Under the pieces are notes generated by a model that was not told the origin of the DNA, did no database searches, and saw nothing but the letters and a program-made list of their open reading frames with translations. The translations under genes and the position numbers were made by a program. Below, in pieces: positions 49,649 through 58,313 of a stretch of DNA of 64,000 bases (the stretch's first letter is position 1; each line of letters starts with the position of its first letter). Location: contig NZ_NGFO01000012.1 of assembly GCF_002149015.1 (NCBI RefSeq), positions 90,501-154,500 of the forward strand, given 5' to 3'. The DNA comes from Gordonia lacunae. Lineage in GTDB: Bacteria > Actinomycetota > Actinomycetes > Mycobacteriales > Mycobacteriaceae.

Positions 49649-50440
49649 TCAGATCTGGCACCGAGGGCACCAGTAGATCGAACGCTCCCCGCCGGGTGAC
49701 TCGAGTTCGCCGCGCTTCACCGGGGTGGCACAGCGTCGGCACAGCCGACCGTGGCGTCCGTAGACCCACATCCGTGCGTTGGGCGAGGTGTTGCCGGTGG
49801 TGGTCCGGGCCGACCGCAATCGGTTGGCCCACAGCAGACGTCGGCTCAGGTCGACGACCGGCCCGAGGTCGACCTCACGGACGGGCCGGGTGGGCAGGAC
49901 CCGGCGCAGGAAGCAGATCTCGCTGCGGAAGACGTTGCCGATCCCCGCGATCAGGCGTTGATCGAGCAGTGCGGCTCCGATGGTGTCGTCCGGCCTCGAC
50001 GCGAGTCGTCGGATCGCCTCCTCTCGATCGAAGTCGTCGGCGAGCAGGTCGGGACCGAGGTAGGCGAGTGCGGCATCGGGGTCGGCGAGCAGCTCGAGGA
50101 CACCCAGGTCGAAACCGACGGCCTCGTGATCGGCCGTGCGCAGCACCGCCCGGGCCTGGTAGGCCGGCCGTCGCCACCGTTGCCCGCGAGGATGAACGTG
50201 CCAGGCGCCCTCCATCTTCAGGTGGGAGTGGATGCTGACGGCGTCACCGGCGCCCGGGCGGCTCTCGGCGACATCGATCAGCAGGTGTTTGCCCACCGAG
50301 CGGACCGCCGACACCTCGCGGCCGGACAGATCCGCGGTCGCCAGTGACGGGATCCGGAAATCCGTCGACTCGAGCACGCGGCCGCCGAGTCCGGCCCGTA
50401 GACGCGCCGCGGCGGCGAAGACGGTATCGCCCTCAGGCAT
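49649..50440 (-). CDS. nei2: Endonuclease VIII-like DNA glycosylase Nei2
   Basis: A 263-aa Fpg/Nei-family glycosylase/AP lyase for oxidised bases. The N-terminus MPEGDTV carries catalytic Pro2 and Glu3. SVGKHLLID carries the conserved Lys. The H2TH region is LLDQRLIAGIGNVFRSEICFLRRVLP. The zinc finger is CRRCATP...CPRC, just before the stop. It is 8 bp downstream of lhr on the same strand, as in M. tuberculosis (Rv3297/Rv3296), so repair glycosylase and helicase are co-expressed. Confidence 0.95.
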   Translation of the reverse strand: MPEGDTVFAAAARLRAGLGGRVLESTDFRIPSLATADLSGREVSAVRSVGKHLLIDVAESRPGAGDAVSIHSHLKMEGAWHVHPRGQRWRRPAYQARAVLRTADHEAVGFDLGVLELLADPDAALAYLGPDLLADDFDREEAIRRLASRPDDTIGAALLDQRLIAGIGNVFRSEICFLRRVLPTRPVREVDLGPVVDLSRRLLWANRLRSARTTTGNTSPNARMWVYGRHGRLCRRCATPVKRGELESPGGERSIYWCPRCQI

Positions 50441-50448
50441 GGTCCCCC

Positions 50449-53400
50449 TCAGGTATGGTCACCGAACCGTAGGCGGATGCCGCGCGGGGTCGTCGAGAAC
50501 CCGGCTTCGACGAGAACCTTGCCGAAGTCGGTGGCGCGCACCGGCTCCGAGTCGATGTGGTCGATCGTCAGGCGGGAGATCCGGCCGCGTCGGACCTGTG
50601 CGACCAGCGCGCCGGCCGCCGACTCGAGACGCGGTATGGAATCGCTGAACGTGAGCAGCGTCTTGCCGCCGCGCTCGACGAAGCACACGAGCTCGCCGTC
50701 GACGAGGACCACGAGCGCTCCCGGTTTGCGACCCGGGCGGTGTCCGGCCTCGGTGTCGCGGGACGGTGGCCACTCCAATGCCGCACCGAAGGGATTGGCC
50801 GGGTCGGTCGCGGCCAGCACCGTCGCCTCGCGGGGCGGTTTGCGATCGGGAAGTGCATGCCGACGCAGTTCGTCGACCGTGGCGGGCGAGGCGAACTGCG
50901 CGCCCCCGAGGCCGTCGACGTAGTAGCCGCGGCGGACGTGACCGTTGTCCTCGAAGACGGTGAGCGCCTTGTAGACCCGCGCGAATCCGCCGGTGACCTC
51001 TTCGGAGACGACGCTTCCGCGGGTGATCACGCCGTACCGGGTGAGCAACTGATCGCAGAGTCCCTGGGTGGCGATCGTCGGTTCGGTCGGCGGGTGGTCG
51101 AGAGCGAACCAACGTCCACTCGCCGTCGGGGACACCGGCGGTGACGTGGAGTGCTCGGTCAGATACCGGGCGGACAGCCGCCCGGCGCGGAGCCGAGGCG
51201 CCCGTCCGCGTGCGCGATGAGCCGGGGCCGAACGGGGCGTCGACGGATTGCGCCGCGGCTGCAGTAGGGCCCGGACGGGCGCGAAGCTGTCGTTGCTGAC
51301 GTGTCCGGCCCACACCAGGTCCCACAGGGCCGTTTCGATGTCGGCGGCCGGCGTCGTGGTGCCGGTGCTGATGTCGGCGGCGATCTGTGGGAAGCGCAGT
51401 GCCCCGCCGGGTCCCAGCGCGGTCGTCACCCCGTCGTGCACCGGGCTGGTGTCGATCTCGTCGGCGTCGGGCAACGTGAGTACGGCGACGTCGGCCGGAT
51501 GCAGCGCCACCCACCCGTCGGAGTTGCCGATCCGGCCGTGCCCCGACCAGATCACCTCGCCCGCGCTGAGCAGTTCGTCGAGCATCGGCGGTGCGTAGTC
51601 GGAGACCCGGGCGGGCAGTACGAGGGACTCCCACGCCGACGCCGGCAGCGGGAACCCGGCGAGCTGGTCGATGACGGTGGCCACCCCGTCGACGCCGCGG
51701 AGCCGAGTGTTCGGCGAGGCGTGCTGCCAGTCGAGGAGGAAACGGGTGAGCACCTCGGTGCCGACCGGTGCCACCTCGGCGCGGCTCGCGGCCAGCGAGC
51801 CGCGCCGGATCTGACCCAGCACGTCGCTGTGGCACCACTGGCCCTCCCGAGGTGTGGCCTCCCCGCTCTCCGGCAGGAAATCGCCCTCGACGACGCGACG
51901 TTCCGATGCGAGGCGCTTGAGGGTGTCGCGCACGACCCCGGTCGCGATGCCCAGGGCCGCGGAGGCCTCGGGCACGGTGAACGGACCGTGGGTGCGGGCG
52001 TACCGGCCGATGAGGTCCCCGACCGGATCGGGCACCGGCTCGAGATAGGCAGCCGGGATACCCAGCGGCGCAGGCACTCCCAGGGCATCGCGCAGCCGGG
52101 CGGTGTCGTCGATGGCTGCCCACAGCGCGCGGGCGTTGTGGTTCACCGAGATGATCTGTCCCACGCGGTGCAGTTCGGCGAGCATATCGGGCGCGGGCTC
52201 CTCGCCGCGGTACCGGGCCTCGACCTCCGCGGTGGTGAGGGGTCCCAGCCACCGCAGCAGGTCGACGACGTCCTCGGCGTCGCGGGCCTGGCGCTCGGGG
52301 GACAGTCGCTGGAGGCGGGCGATCACCTCGGCGATGACGGCCGGATCGAGGAGTTCGCGAAGGTCGACGCGACCGAGGAGTTGTGCCAGCAGGCTGGTGT
52401 CGAGAGAGAGCGCGGCCGCCCGGCGCTCGGCGAGTGGGGCGTCGTCGGCGTACATGAACGCCCCGACGTACCCGAACAACAGCGATGCGGCGAACGGGGA
52501 CGGGCTCTGCGTCTCGGTCTCCACCACCCGGATCCGGCGCGTGCGGATGCGGGTCAGCAGATCGAGCAGAGCGGGGAGGTCGTAGACGTCCTGCAGGCAC
52601 TCGCGAACGGCCTCCAGCACGATCGGGAAGTCGGGGAACTTCGACGCGACGGAGAGCAATTGCGCGCTGCGCTGGCGCTGTTGCCACAGCGGGGCGCGCC
52701 GGCCCGGATCTCGCCGCGGCAACAACAGTGCGCGTGCGGCGCATTCGCGGAAACGCGAGGCGAACATCGACGAGTCCGCCAGACCGTCGGTCACGAGCTG
52801 CTCGACCTCGTCCGGGTCGAGGAGGAACACGTCGGCTCCGGGCGGGGCGTCGTCGGTGTCGGGCATCCGCAGGATGATGCCGTCGTCGGAGGCGGTGGTG
52901 GCACCCTCGATCCCCAGGGTCTCCAGCAGACGCTGGGAGATCGCGCTCGCCCAGGGCGCGTGGACACGTAAACCGTAGGGGGAGTGCAGGATCACCCGCC
53001 AGTCGCCGAGCTCGTCACGAAACCGTTCGACCACCAGGGTGCGGTCGGTGGGCAGGTGCCCCGTCGCCTCGCGCTGCTCGGCGATGAGCGTGGCGAGGTT
53101 GGTGCGGGCGTTCTGGGTGAGTCCCAGCCGGTCCGCGTGGTCGTCGAGTTTCCCGGGATCGGCGATCGACTGGGTGAACGCGCCGATCGCGGCCCCGAGC
53201 TCGGCGGGGCGTCCGATCGCATCGCCGATCCAGAACGGCAGCCGGCCCGGCTGGCCGAACGCGGGGGAGACCAGCACGCGGTCGTGGGTGATGTCCTCGA
53301 TCCGCCAGCTGGTGGCGCCGAGGGCGAACACGTCGCCGACCCGCGACTCGTAGACCATCTCCTCGTCGAGTTCGCCCACGCGAGTGGCCTTCTCGCCCAC

Positions 53401-55062
53401 CATGAACACTCCGAAGAGACCGCGGTCGGGGATGGAACCGCCCGAGGTGACCGCGAGTCGCTGGGCCCCGCGCCGGCCGGTGATCACCCCGGCGTCGCGG
53501 TCCCAGTTCACGCGCGGGCGCAGCTCGGCGAACTCGTCCGACGGGAAACGGCCCGCGATCAGGTCGAGGGTGGCGTCGAAGACGCCCCGGCCCAGTTCGC
53601 GATAGGGCGCCGCGCGCCGGACCACCTCGTACCAGTGATCGACTTCGAGGTCGTCGACGGCCGCGGCCGCGATCGTCTGCTGGGCGAGGATGTCGAGCGG
53701 ATTCTGCGGGACCTTGATCTCCTCGATCGCGCCGTCGAGCATCCGGCCCACGGTGACGGTGCAGTGCAGCAGGTCGGTGCGGTGCTTCGGATAGAGGATG
53801 CCCTGGCTGATCTCGCCGACCTGGTGGCCGGCCCGGCCGATCCGCTGCAGACCGCTGGCCACCGACGGCGGGGACTCCACCTGGATGACGAGATCGACGG
53901 CGCCCATGTCGATGCCGAGCTCCAGTGAGCTGGTGGCCACCACACACGAGAGGCGGCCGGCCTTGAGGTCGTCCTCGATCTGGGCGCGCTGCTCCTTGCT
54001 GACCGAACCGTGGTGTGCGCGGGCGAGTACCGGCTCCGCACCGGAACTGGCGCCGCTGCCCATGACGAAGGCCGGGGCGCCGCCGGCGACCGACGGATTG
54101 CCGGTGGGCTCGACCGGGTCGCCATGGCGTTCGGCGTGGATCTCGTTGAGCCGCGCGGTGAGTTTCTCGGCGAGGCGTCGGGAGTTGGCGAACACGATCG
54201 TGGCCCGGTTGGCCTCGATCTGGTCGACGATCGAGGCCTCGACATACGGCCACAGCGAACCGGCGGTCGGCGAGAACGCGTCGTCGAGTGCGGCGGGGTC
54301 GGCATCGGACGCCGGGGGCGGGATGTTGGCCATGTCCTCGACGGGGACGTCGACCCGCAGGTCGAACGTCTTGTCGGCCTTGGGCTTGACCACCTGACAC
54401 GGCGCGGCGCCCGACAGGAACCCCGCGACCACCTCGGGCGGCCGGACGGTCGCCGAGAGGCCGATCCGCTGAGCGGGTTTGTCCAGCAGCTCGTCGAGGC
54501 GTTCCAGGGTCAGTGCGAGATGGGTGCCGCGTTTGGTCGCGGCGACCGCGTGCACCTCGTCGACGATGATGGCCTCGACGCCGGTGAGGCTCTCCCGCGC
54601 CGCCGAGGTGAGCATCAGGTACAGCGACTCGGGGGTCGTGATGAGGATGTCCGGTGGTGTCTTGACCAGCGCTCGCCGGTCGGCGGCCGAGGTGTCGCCC
54701 GAACGCACGCCCACGGTGATGTTCGGCTCCGGGAGGTCCAGTTCCTGGGCGGCGCGGGTGATGCCGGTCAGCGGGGCGCGCAGGTTGCGCTCGACGTCGA
54801 CCGCCAGGGCCTTCAGCGGCGAGATGTAGACGACCTTGGTGCCTGCCGTGCGGTTGTCGGGATCGGCGGCGAGCCGATCGAGCGCCCACAGGAAGGCTGC
54901 GAGGGTCTTGCCGGATCCGGTCGGCGCGATGACCAGGGTGTTCGCCCCGTCGGCGATCGACGTCCAGGCGCCCTTCTGAGCGGCGGTGGGCGAGGTGAAC
55001 GCGCCGGAGAACCACCGTCGGGTGGGAGCGGTGAAGCGGTCGAGCACCGAAGGGCGGGGCAT
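50449..55062 (-). CDS. lhr: Large ATP-dependent helicase Lhr
   Basis: A 1537-aa superfamily 2 DNA translocase/helicase. Walker A is APTGSGKT (about residue 46), motif II IIVDEVHAVAATKRG, motif III LSATVRPPE, motif V VVATSSLELGIDMG and motif VI RIGRAGHQVG. A winged-helix and an Lhr-specific bridging region follow, then about 650 residues of Lhr C-terminal domain. The length agrees with mycobacterial Lhr (about 1500 aa). ATG 55062 is chosen because upstream codons overlap the divergent riboswitch leader. It probably acts in DNA repair with Nei2. Confidence 0.96.
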   Translation of the reverse strand: MPRPSVLDRFTAPTRRWFSGAFTSPTAAQKGAWTSIADGANTLVIAPTGSGKTLAAFLWALDRLAADPDNRTAGTKVVYISPLKALAVDVERNLRAPLTGITRAAQELDLPEPNITVGVRSGDTSAADRRALVKTPPDILITTPESLYLMLTSAARESLTGVEAIIVDEVHAVAATKRGTHLALTLERLDELLDKPAQRIGLSATVRPPEVVAGFLSGAAPCQVVKPKADKTFDLRVDVPVEDMANIPPPASDADPAALDDAFSPTAGSLWPYVEASIVDQIEANRATIVFANSRRLAEKLTARLNEIHAERHGDPVEPTGNPSVAGGAPAFVMGSGASSGAEPVLARAHHGSVSKEQRAQIEDDLKAGRLSCVVATSSLELGIDMGAVDLVIQVESPPSVASGLQRIGRAGHQVGEISQGILYPKHRTDLLHCTVTVGRMLDGAIEEIKVPQNPLDILAQQTIAAAAVDDLEVDHWYEVVRRAAPYRELGRGVFDATLDLIAGRFPSDEFAELRPRVNWDRDAGVITGRRGAQRLAVTSGGSIPDRGLFGVFMVGEKATRVGELDEEMVYESRVGDVFALGATSWRIEDITHDRVLVSPAFGQPGRLPFWIGDAIGRPAELGAAIGAFTQSIADPGKLDDHADRLGLTQNARTNLATLIAEQREATGHLPTDRTLVVERFRDELGDWRVILHSPYGLRVHAPWASAISQRLLETLGIEGATTASDDGIILRMPDTDDAPPGADVFLLDPDEVEQLVTDGLADSSMFASRFRECAARALLLPRRDPGRRAPLWQQRQRSAQLLSVASKFPDFPIVLEAVRECLQDVYDLPALLDLLTRIRTRRIRVVETETQSPSPFAASLLFGYVGAFMYADDAPLAERRAAALSLDTSLLAQLLGRVDLRELLDPAVIAEVIARLQRLSPERQARDAEDVVDLLRWLGPLTTAEVEARYRGEEPAPDMLAELHRVGQIISVNHNARALWAAIDDTARLRDALGVPAPLGIPAAYLEPVPDPVGDLIGRYARTHGPFTVPEASAALGIATGVVRDTLKRLASERRVVEGDFLPESGEATPREGQWCHSDVLGQIRRGSLAASRAEVAPVGTEVLTRFLLDWQHASPNTRLRGVDGVATVIDQLAGFPLPASAWESLVLPARVSDYAPPMLDELLSAGEVIWSGHGRIGNSDGWVALHPADVAVLTLPDADEIDTSPVHDGVTTALGPGGALRFPQIAADISTGTTTPAADIETALWDLVWAGHVSNDSFAPVRALLQPRRNPSTPRSAPAHRARGRAPRLRAGRLSARYLTEHSTSPPVSPTASGRWFALDHPPTEPTIATQGLCDQLLTRYGVITRGSVVSEEVTGGFARVYKALTVFEDNGHVRRGYYVDGLGGAQFASPATVDELRRHALPDRKPPREATVLAATDPANPFGAALEWPPSRDTEAGHRPGRKPGALVVLVDGELVCFVERGGKTLLTFSDSIPRLESAAGALVAQVRRGRISRLTIDHIDSEPVRATDFGKVLVEAGFSTTPRGIRLRFGDHT

Positions 55063-55097
55063 CTCTCCACTATGTCTCACGCGTACGACACAACGGG

Positions 55098-55235
55098 GTA
55101 TACAGTCATCCCACGCCAGTACGGGGAATCCGGTGAGAGTCCGGAACGGTCGCGCCACTGTGAACGCTGCCCAAACCAACGCGGTCGACGTTTCGACGGT
55201 GACGGGGTGACGTGAGTCAGGATGCCGTGCCGGCG
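55098..55235 (+). promoter_or_regulatory. Cobalamin (adenosylcobalamin) riboswitch upstream of cbtBA
   Basis: The leader contains GGGGAATCCGGTGAGAGTCCGG (55123-55144), then CGGTCGCGCCACTGTGAACGC. Further on is the B12 box GAGTCAGGATGCC (55214-55226). These are the conserved blocks of the class I cobalamin riboswitch. CbtB starts about 50 nt after it. Cobalamin should repress the operon. I see no U-rich terminator, so translational control is likely. Confidence 0.93.
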
Positions 55236-55286
55236 TGCACCAGCTCCACGGACTCTCCGACGCGAGATCGGCGAAAGGACCTCACG

Positions 55287-55523
55287 ATGACAACTCCCCG
55301 CAGCACCGCGGTGTCACGGACCGCACCGGCCCGTGCCCTGCCCGTACCGAACCTCTCGGTCGCCACCGCTGCCCTCTGGCTCAGCCTGACCGTGCTGCTG
55401 GCCGGTCTCGCCTACTACTTCCTCGGCTACGACCAGGGCGTCGTGTCGGTCTTCGGCTCCGACACCCACGTGCACGAGTTCGTGCACGACGCCCGCCATT
55501 TCCTCGGCTTCCCCTGCCACTGA
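55287..55523 (+). CDS. cbtB: Cobalt transporter subunit CbtB
   Basis: A 78-aa protein with a ~25-residue cytoplasmic N-terminus, one transmembrane helix (AALWLSLTVLLAGLAYYFLGYDQG) and the His-rich C-terminus THVHEFVHDARHFLGFPCH, the family hallmark and probable metal site. ATG 55287 has AAAGGACC upstream. It is the first gene after the cobalamin riboswitch and is followed by cbtA 40 bp on. Together they are predicted to import cobalt for B12 synthesis. Confidence 0.92.
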   Translation: MTTPRSTAVSRTAPARALPVPNLSVATAALWLSLTVLLAGLAYYFLGYDQGVVSVFGSDTHVHEFVHDARHFLGFPCH

Positions 55524-55563
55524 GCCGGTCCCACCGGCCCCACCGACAGGAAGCCGATTCCAT

Positions 55564-56394
55564 ATGGAGAAGAAGTTCATCGGCGCCGGCCTGCTCGCAG
55601 GCCTGATCGCCGGAATCATCTCGTTCGTGTTCGCGCGGTTCTACCTCGAACCGGTCGTCGGCAAGGCCATCGACTACGAAGGCGCCCGATCGGACGCCGA
55701 GGAAGCGCTGGCCCACGCTGCCGAACCGGGCGGCCACACCCACGGCGAGGGTGGTGAGCTGTTCACCCGCGCGATGCAGGAGAACCTCGGTGCCGGTGTC
55801 GGCAACGTCGTCTTCGCCCTGTGTATGGGCGCCTTTTTCGCGGTCGCGTTCACGGTGCTGTGGAGTTACGTCGGCAGTCGTCATCCGGCGACCGACCCCC
55901 GCACGGTCGCCGGTGCGCTCGGCGCGATCGGTTTCGTCGCCGTGTTCGCCGTGCCGTTCTTCGCCTATCCGGCGAATCCGCCCGCCGTCGGCGACGACGA
56001 CACCATCGGCGATCGAACCGGCGCATTTCTCACCATCAGCGTGGCGTCGGTCATCCTGGCCATCGCGGCGGTGGTCCTCGCGTTGTGGCTGCGCCCACGC
56101 ATCGGCGGTTTCGTCTCGGCCGTTGCCGCCGTCGCGGCCTACCTGGCCGGTGTCGCCGTCGTGCTCGCATTCCTGCCGTCGTTCGACGAGGTCCCCGAGC
56201 CGGTCCGCAACGACGCCGGGCAGATCGTCTTCCCCGGCTTCCCCGGTGACGTGATCGGCGACTTCCGGGTGTATGCGATCGCCAACCAGGTCATCCTCTG
56301 GTCGGTTCTCACCGTGGTCTTCGTGTTGCTCGTCGGGGCGATGGCGCGCTCGCGGGCCGCCGATCGCGCCCCGGCGGTCAGCTCACACGGTTGA
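55564..56394 (+). CDS. cbtA: Cobalt transporter subunit CbtA
   Basis: A 276-aa membrane protein with about seven hydrophobic helices. The start MEKKFIGAGLLAGLIAGIISFVFARFYLEPVVGKAIDYE is typical of CbtA. A His-containing loop (HAAEPGGHTHGEGG) between helices 1 and 2 may bind metal. It is the partner of CbtB under the cobalamin riboswitch. Its TGA overlaps a possible TTG start of the next gene. Confidence 0.92.
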   Translation: MEKKFIGAGLLAGLIAGIISFVFARFYLEPVVGKAIDYEGARSDAEEALAHAAEPGGHTHGEGGELFTRAMQENLGAGVGNVVFALCMGAFFAVAFTVLWSYVGSRHPATDPRTVAGALGAIGFVAVFAVPFFAYPANPPAVGDDDTIGDRTGAFLTISVASVILAIAAVVLALWLRPRIGGFVSAVAAVAAYLAGVAVVLAFLPSFDEVPEPVRNDAGQIVFPGFPGDVIGDFRVYAIANQVILWSVLTVVFVLLVGAMARSRAADRAPAVSSHG

Positions 56395-56408
56395 GGCGTC
56401 GATCCGGG

Positions 56409-56903
56409 ATGCAGATCATCACCGCCGGTCGCACCGGCCCCAACCACTCGGTGCGATTCGGCGGGGATCCGGTTCTGGATCAGCGGGGTCGGCGGGACGT
56501 GCTCGGTCTGAGCGCGTCGCTCACGCGCCCGGTCGACATCTGCGGCCCGGAGGCGGCGACCCGTGCCACCGCCGACATACTGGGCGCGACAAGCGGTCTG
56601 ATCGTCGACGAAGCGCTGCGGACCCTCGATGTCGGTGCGTGGTCGGGCCTGTCCCCGGAGGAGATCGATCCCGTCGACCTCGGCGGGTGGTTCGCCGATC
56701 CGGAGGCCCGCCCGCACGGGGGCGAGAGCGTCGCGGACTTCGTGGCCCGTATCCATGCCTGGCGCAGCACCCGGGCCGGGTCCGGTGACCGCTGTGTGGT
56801 GGTGGCGATGCCGGTGGCACAGGCGCTGCTGTGCCCGGACGCCTCTGGCTACTTCGCACACGAGGTGCGCCCGGCGACCCTGTACACCTGCGGCGACGCG
56901 TGA
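56409..56903 (+). CDS. Histidine-phosphatase-like protein lacking catalytic histidines
   Basis: A 164-aa protein with the overall pattern of the histidine phosphatase (phosphoglycerate-mutase) superfamily. The N-terminal strand and loop are MQIITAGRTGPNHSVRFGGDPVLDQRGRRDV, the middle is EALRTLDVGAWSGLSPEEI, and near the end is CVVVAMPVAQALLC. The RHG motif expected at the N-terminus reads AGR, and the later SHG motif reads AMP, so both catalytic His are missing. It starts at ATG 56409, 14 bp after cbtA; TTG 56391 overlapping the cbtA stop is possible. By position it belongs to the cobalt/B12 operon. Its function is unknown; it may be non-enzymatic. Confidence 0.75.
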   Translation: MQIITAGRTGPNHSVRFGGDPVLDQRGRRDVLGLSASLTRPVDICGPEAATRATADILGATSGLIVDEALRTLDVGAWSGLSPEEIDPVDLGGWFADPEARPHGGESVADFVARIHAWRSTRAGSGDRCVVVAMPVAQALLCPDASGYFAHEVRPATLYTCGDA

Positions 56904-57019
56904 AAGGAACAGAACCGCGACCGCGTACCTAGACATCGTCAGTGACTCCTGACACAGTTGGGGTCGACGAAACTGAAACATGTTCGCCCCCGGGCGGACA
57001 CCGGTCTGGGAGTGTGACG

Positions 57020-58246
57020 ATGTTCGAGTGGTCCGATGAAGATCTGATGGTTCGGGATGCCCTGCGGGCGTTCATCGACAAGGAGATCCGGCCCCATCTC
57101 GACGAACTCGAGTCCGGTGTGCTCCCGCCGTACGACATCACCCGCAAGCTGCTGTCGAGCTTCGGCGTCGACGCGATGGCCAAGGACGCCCTCGAGAAGG
57201 AACTCGAAGCAGAAGCCAACGGGGAGAAGAAGAAGTCCTCCGGCGACGGCGGCGGCATGGGCGGCTCGATGTTCATGATGGTCAACATCGAGCTGGCGGG
57301 AGTCTGTCTCGGTCTCGTCGCGTCGCTGGGTGTGAGCATGGGCCTCACCGCCTCGACCATCCGCGGCAAGGGCACGCTGGCCCAGAAGAAGCGGTGGTTG
57401 CCGGAACTGGTCACGATGGAGAAGGTCGGCGCCTGGGCGATCACCGAACCCGACTCCGGTTCGGACGCACTGGGTGGCATGAAGACGACGGTCCGTCGAG
57501 ACGGTGACGACTACATCCTCACCGGCCAGAAGACGTTCATCACCAACGGCCCCTACGCCGACACCATCGTCGTGTTCGCCAAGCTCGACGACGGCAGCGG
57601 AACGCCGATGCGTGACCGCAAGGTCCTGTCGTTCGTCCTCGACAAGGGGATGCCGGGGCTGACGCAGGGCAAGCCGTTCAAGAAGATGGGCATGATGAGT
57701 TCGCCGACGGGCGAGCTGTTCTTCGACAGCGTCCGTGTCGGCAAGGACCGTCTCCTCGGCGAGACCGAGGACACCGGCTCGGACTCGCGCGGCTCCGAAG
57801 GCGCCAAGGCCGGTTTCACCGCGGAGCGCGTCGGGATCGCGGCGCTGTCGCTCGGCATCATCAACGAGGCGCAGCGGTTGTCGATCGACTACGCGAAGAA
57901 TCGGAAGCTGTGGGGTCAGGAGATCGCCCAGTTCCAGCTCATCCAGCTCAAGCTGGCCGAGATGGAGGTCGCGCGGATCAACGTCCAGAACATGCTCTTC
58001 AGTGCCCTCGAACGTGGCAAGGCGGGTAAGCCGCTCAGCCTGTCCGAGGCCTCGGCCATGAAGCTCTACTCGTCCAGGGCGGCCACCGACGTCGCCATGG
58101 AGGCGGTGCAGCTGTTCGGCGGCAACGGGTACATGGCCGAGTACCGCGTGGAACAGCTTGCGCGCGACGCCAAGTCGCTCATGATCTACGCCGGTAGCAA
58201 CGAGATCCAGGTGACCCATGTCGCCAAGGGTCTGCTGCGTCGCTGA
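57020..58246 (+). CDS. Acyl-CoA dehydrogenase
   Basis: A 408-aa FadE-type flavoprotein of beta-oxidation-like pathways. Seen are WAITEPDSGSDALGGMKTTVRRDGDDYILTGQKTFITNGPYAD (FAD and substrate signature 1), RVGIAALSLGIINEAQRLSIDYAKNRKLWGQEIAQFQLIQ, and AVQLFGGNGYMAEYRVEQLARDAKSLMIYAGSNEIQ (signature 2). A low-complexity stretch EAEANGEKKKSSGDGGGMGG near residue 65 is unusual. ATG 57020 follows GGGAG; upstream GTG 56942 is unlikely. It stands alone after a 116-bp gap. The substrate is unknown. Confidence 0.93.
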   Translation: MFEWSDEDLMVRDALRAFIDKEIRPHLDELESGVLPPYDITRKLLSSFGVDAMAKDALEKELEAEANGEKKKSSGDGGGMGGSMFMMVNIELAGVCLGLVASLGVSMGLTASTIRGKGTLAQKKRWLPELVTMEKVGAWAITEPDSGSDALGGMKTTVRRDGDDYILTGQKTFITNGPYADTIVVFAKLDDGSGTPMRDRKVLSFVLDKGMPGLTQGKPFKKMGMMSSPTGELFFDSVRVGKDRLLGETEDTGSDSRGSEGAKAGFTAERVGIAALSLGIINEAQRLSIDYAKNRKLWGQEIAQFQLIQLKLAEMEVARINVQNMLFSALERGKAGKPLSLSEASAMKLYSSRAATDVAMEAVQLFGGNGYMAEYRVEQLARDAKSLMIYAGSNEIQVTHVAKGLLRR

Positions 58247-58254
58247 CGTTCGAC

Positions 58255-58313
58255 GCTCCAGCTGTGGTCAGGCGGCCCGGCGCGGCTGCCACGCCAGGTA
58301 CCACAGCTGGAGC
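58255..58313. terminator. 14-bp inverted repeat between convergent genes, candidate terminator
   Basis: GCTCCAGCTGTGGT (58255-58268) and ACCACAGCTGGAGC (58300-58313) are perfect inverted copies separated by 31 bp that can themselves partly pair. The right arm lies in the 3' coding end of the DAG-kinase-like gene. A convergent terminator is the simplest reading. Confidence 0.65.
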
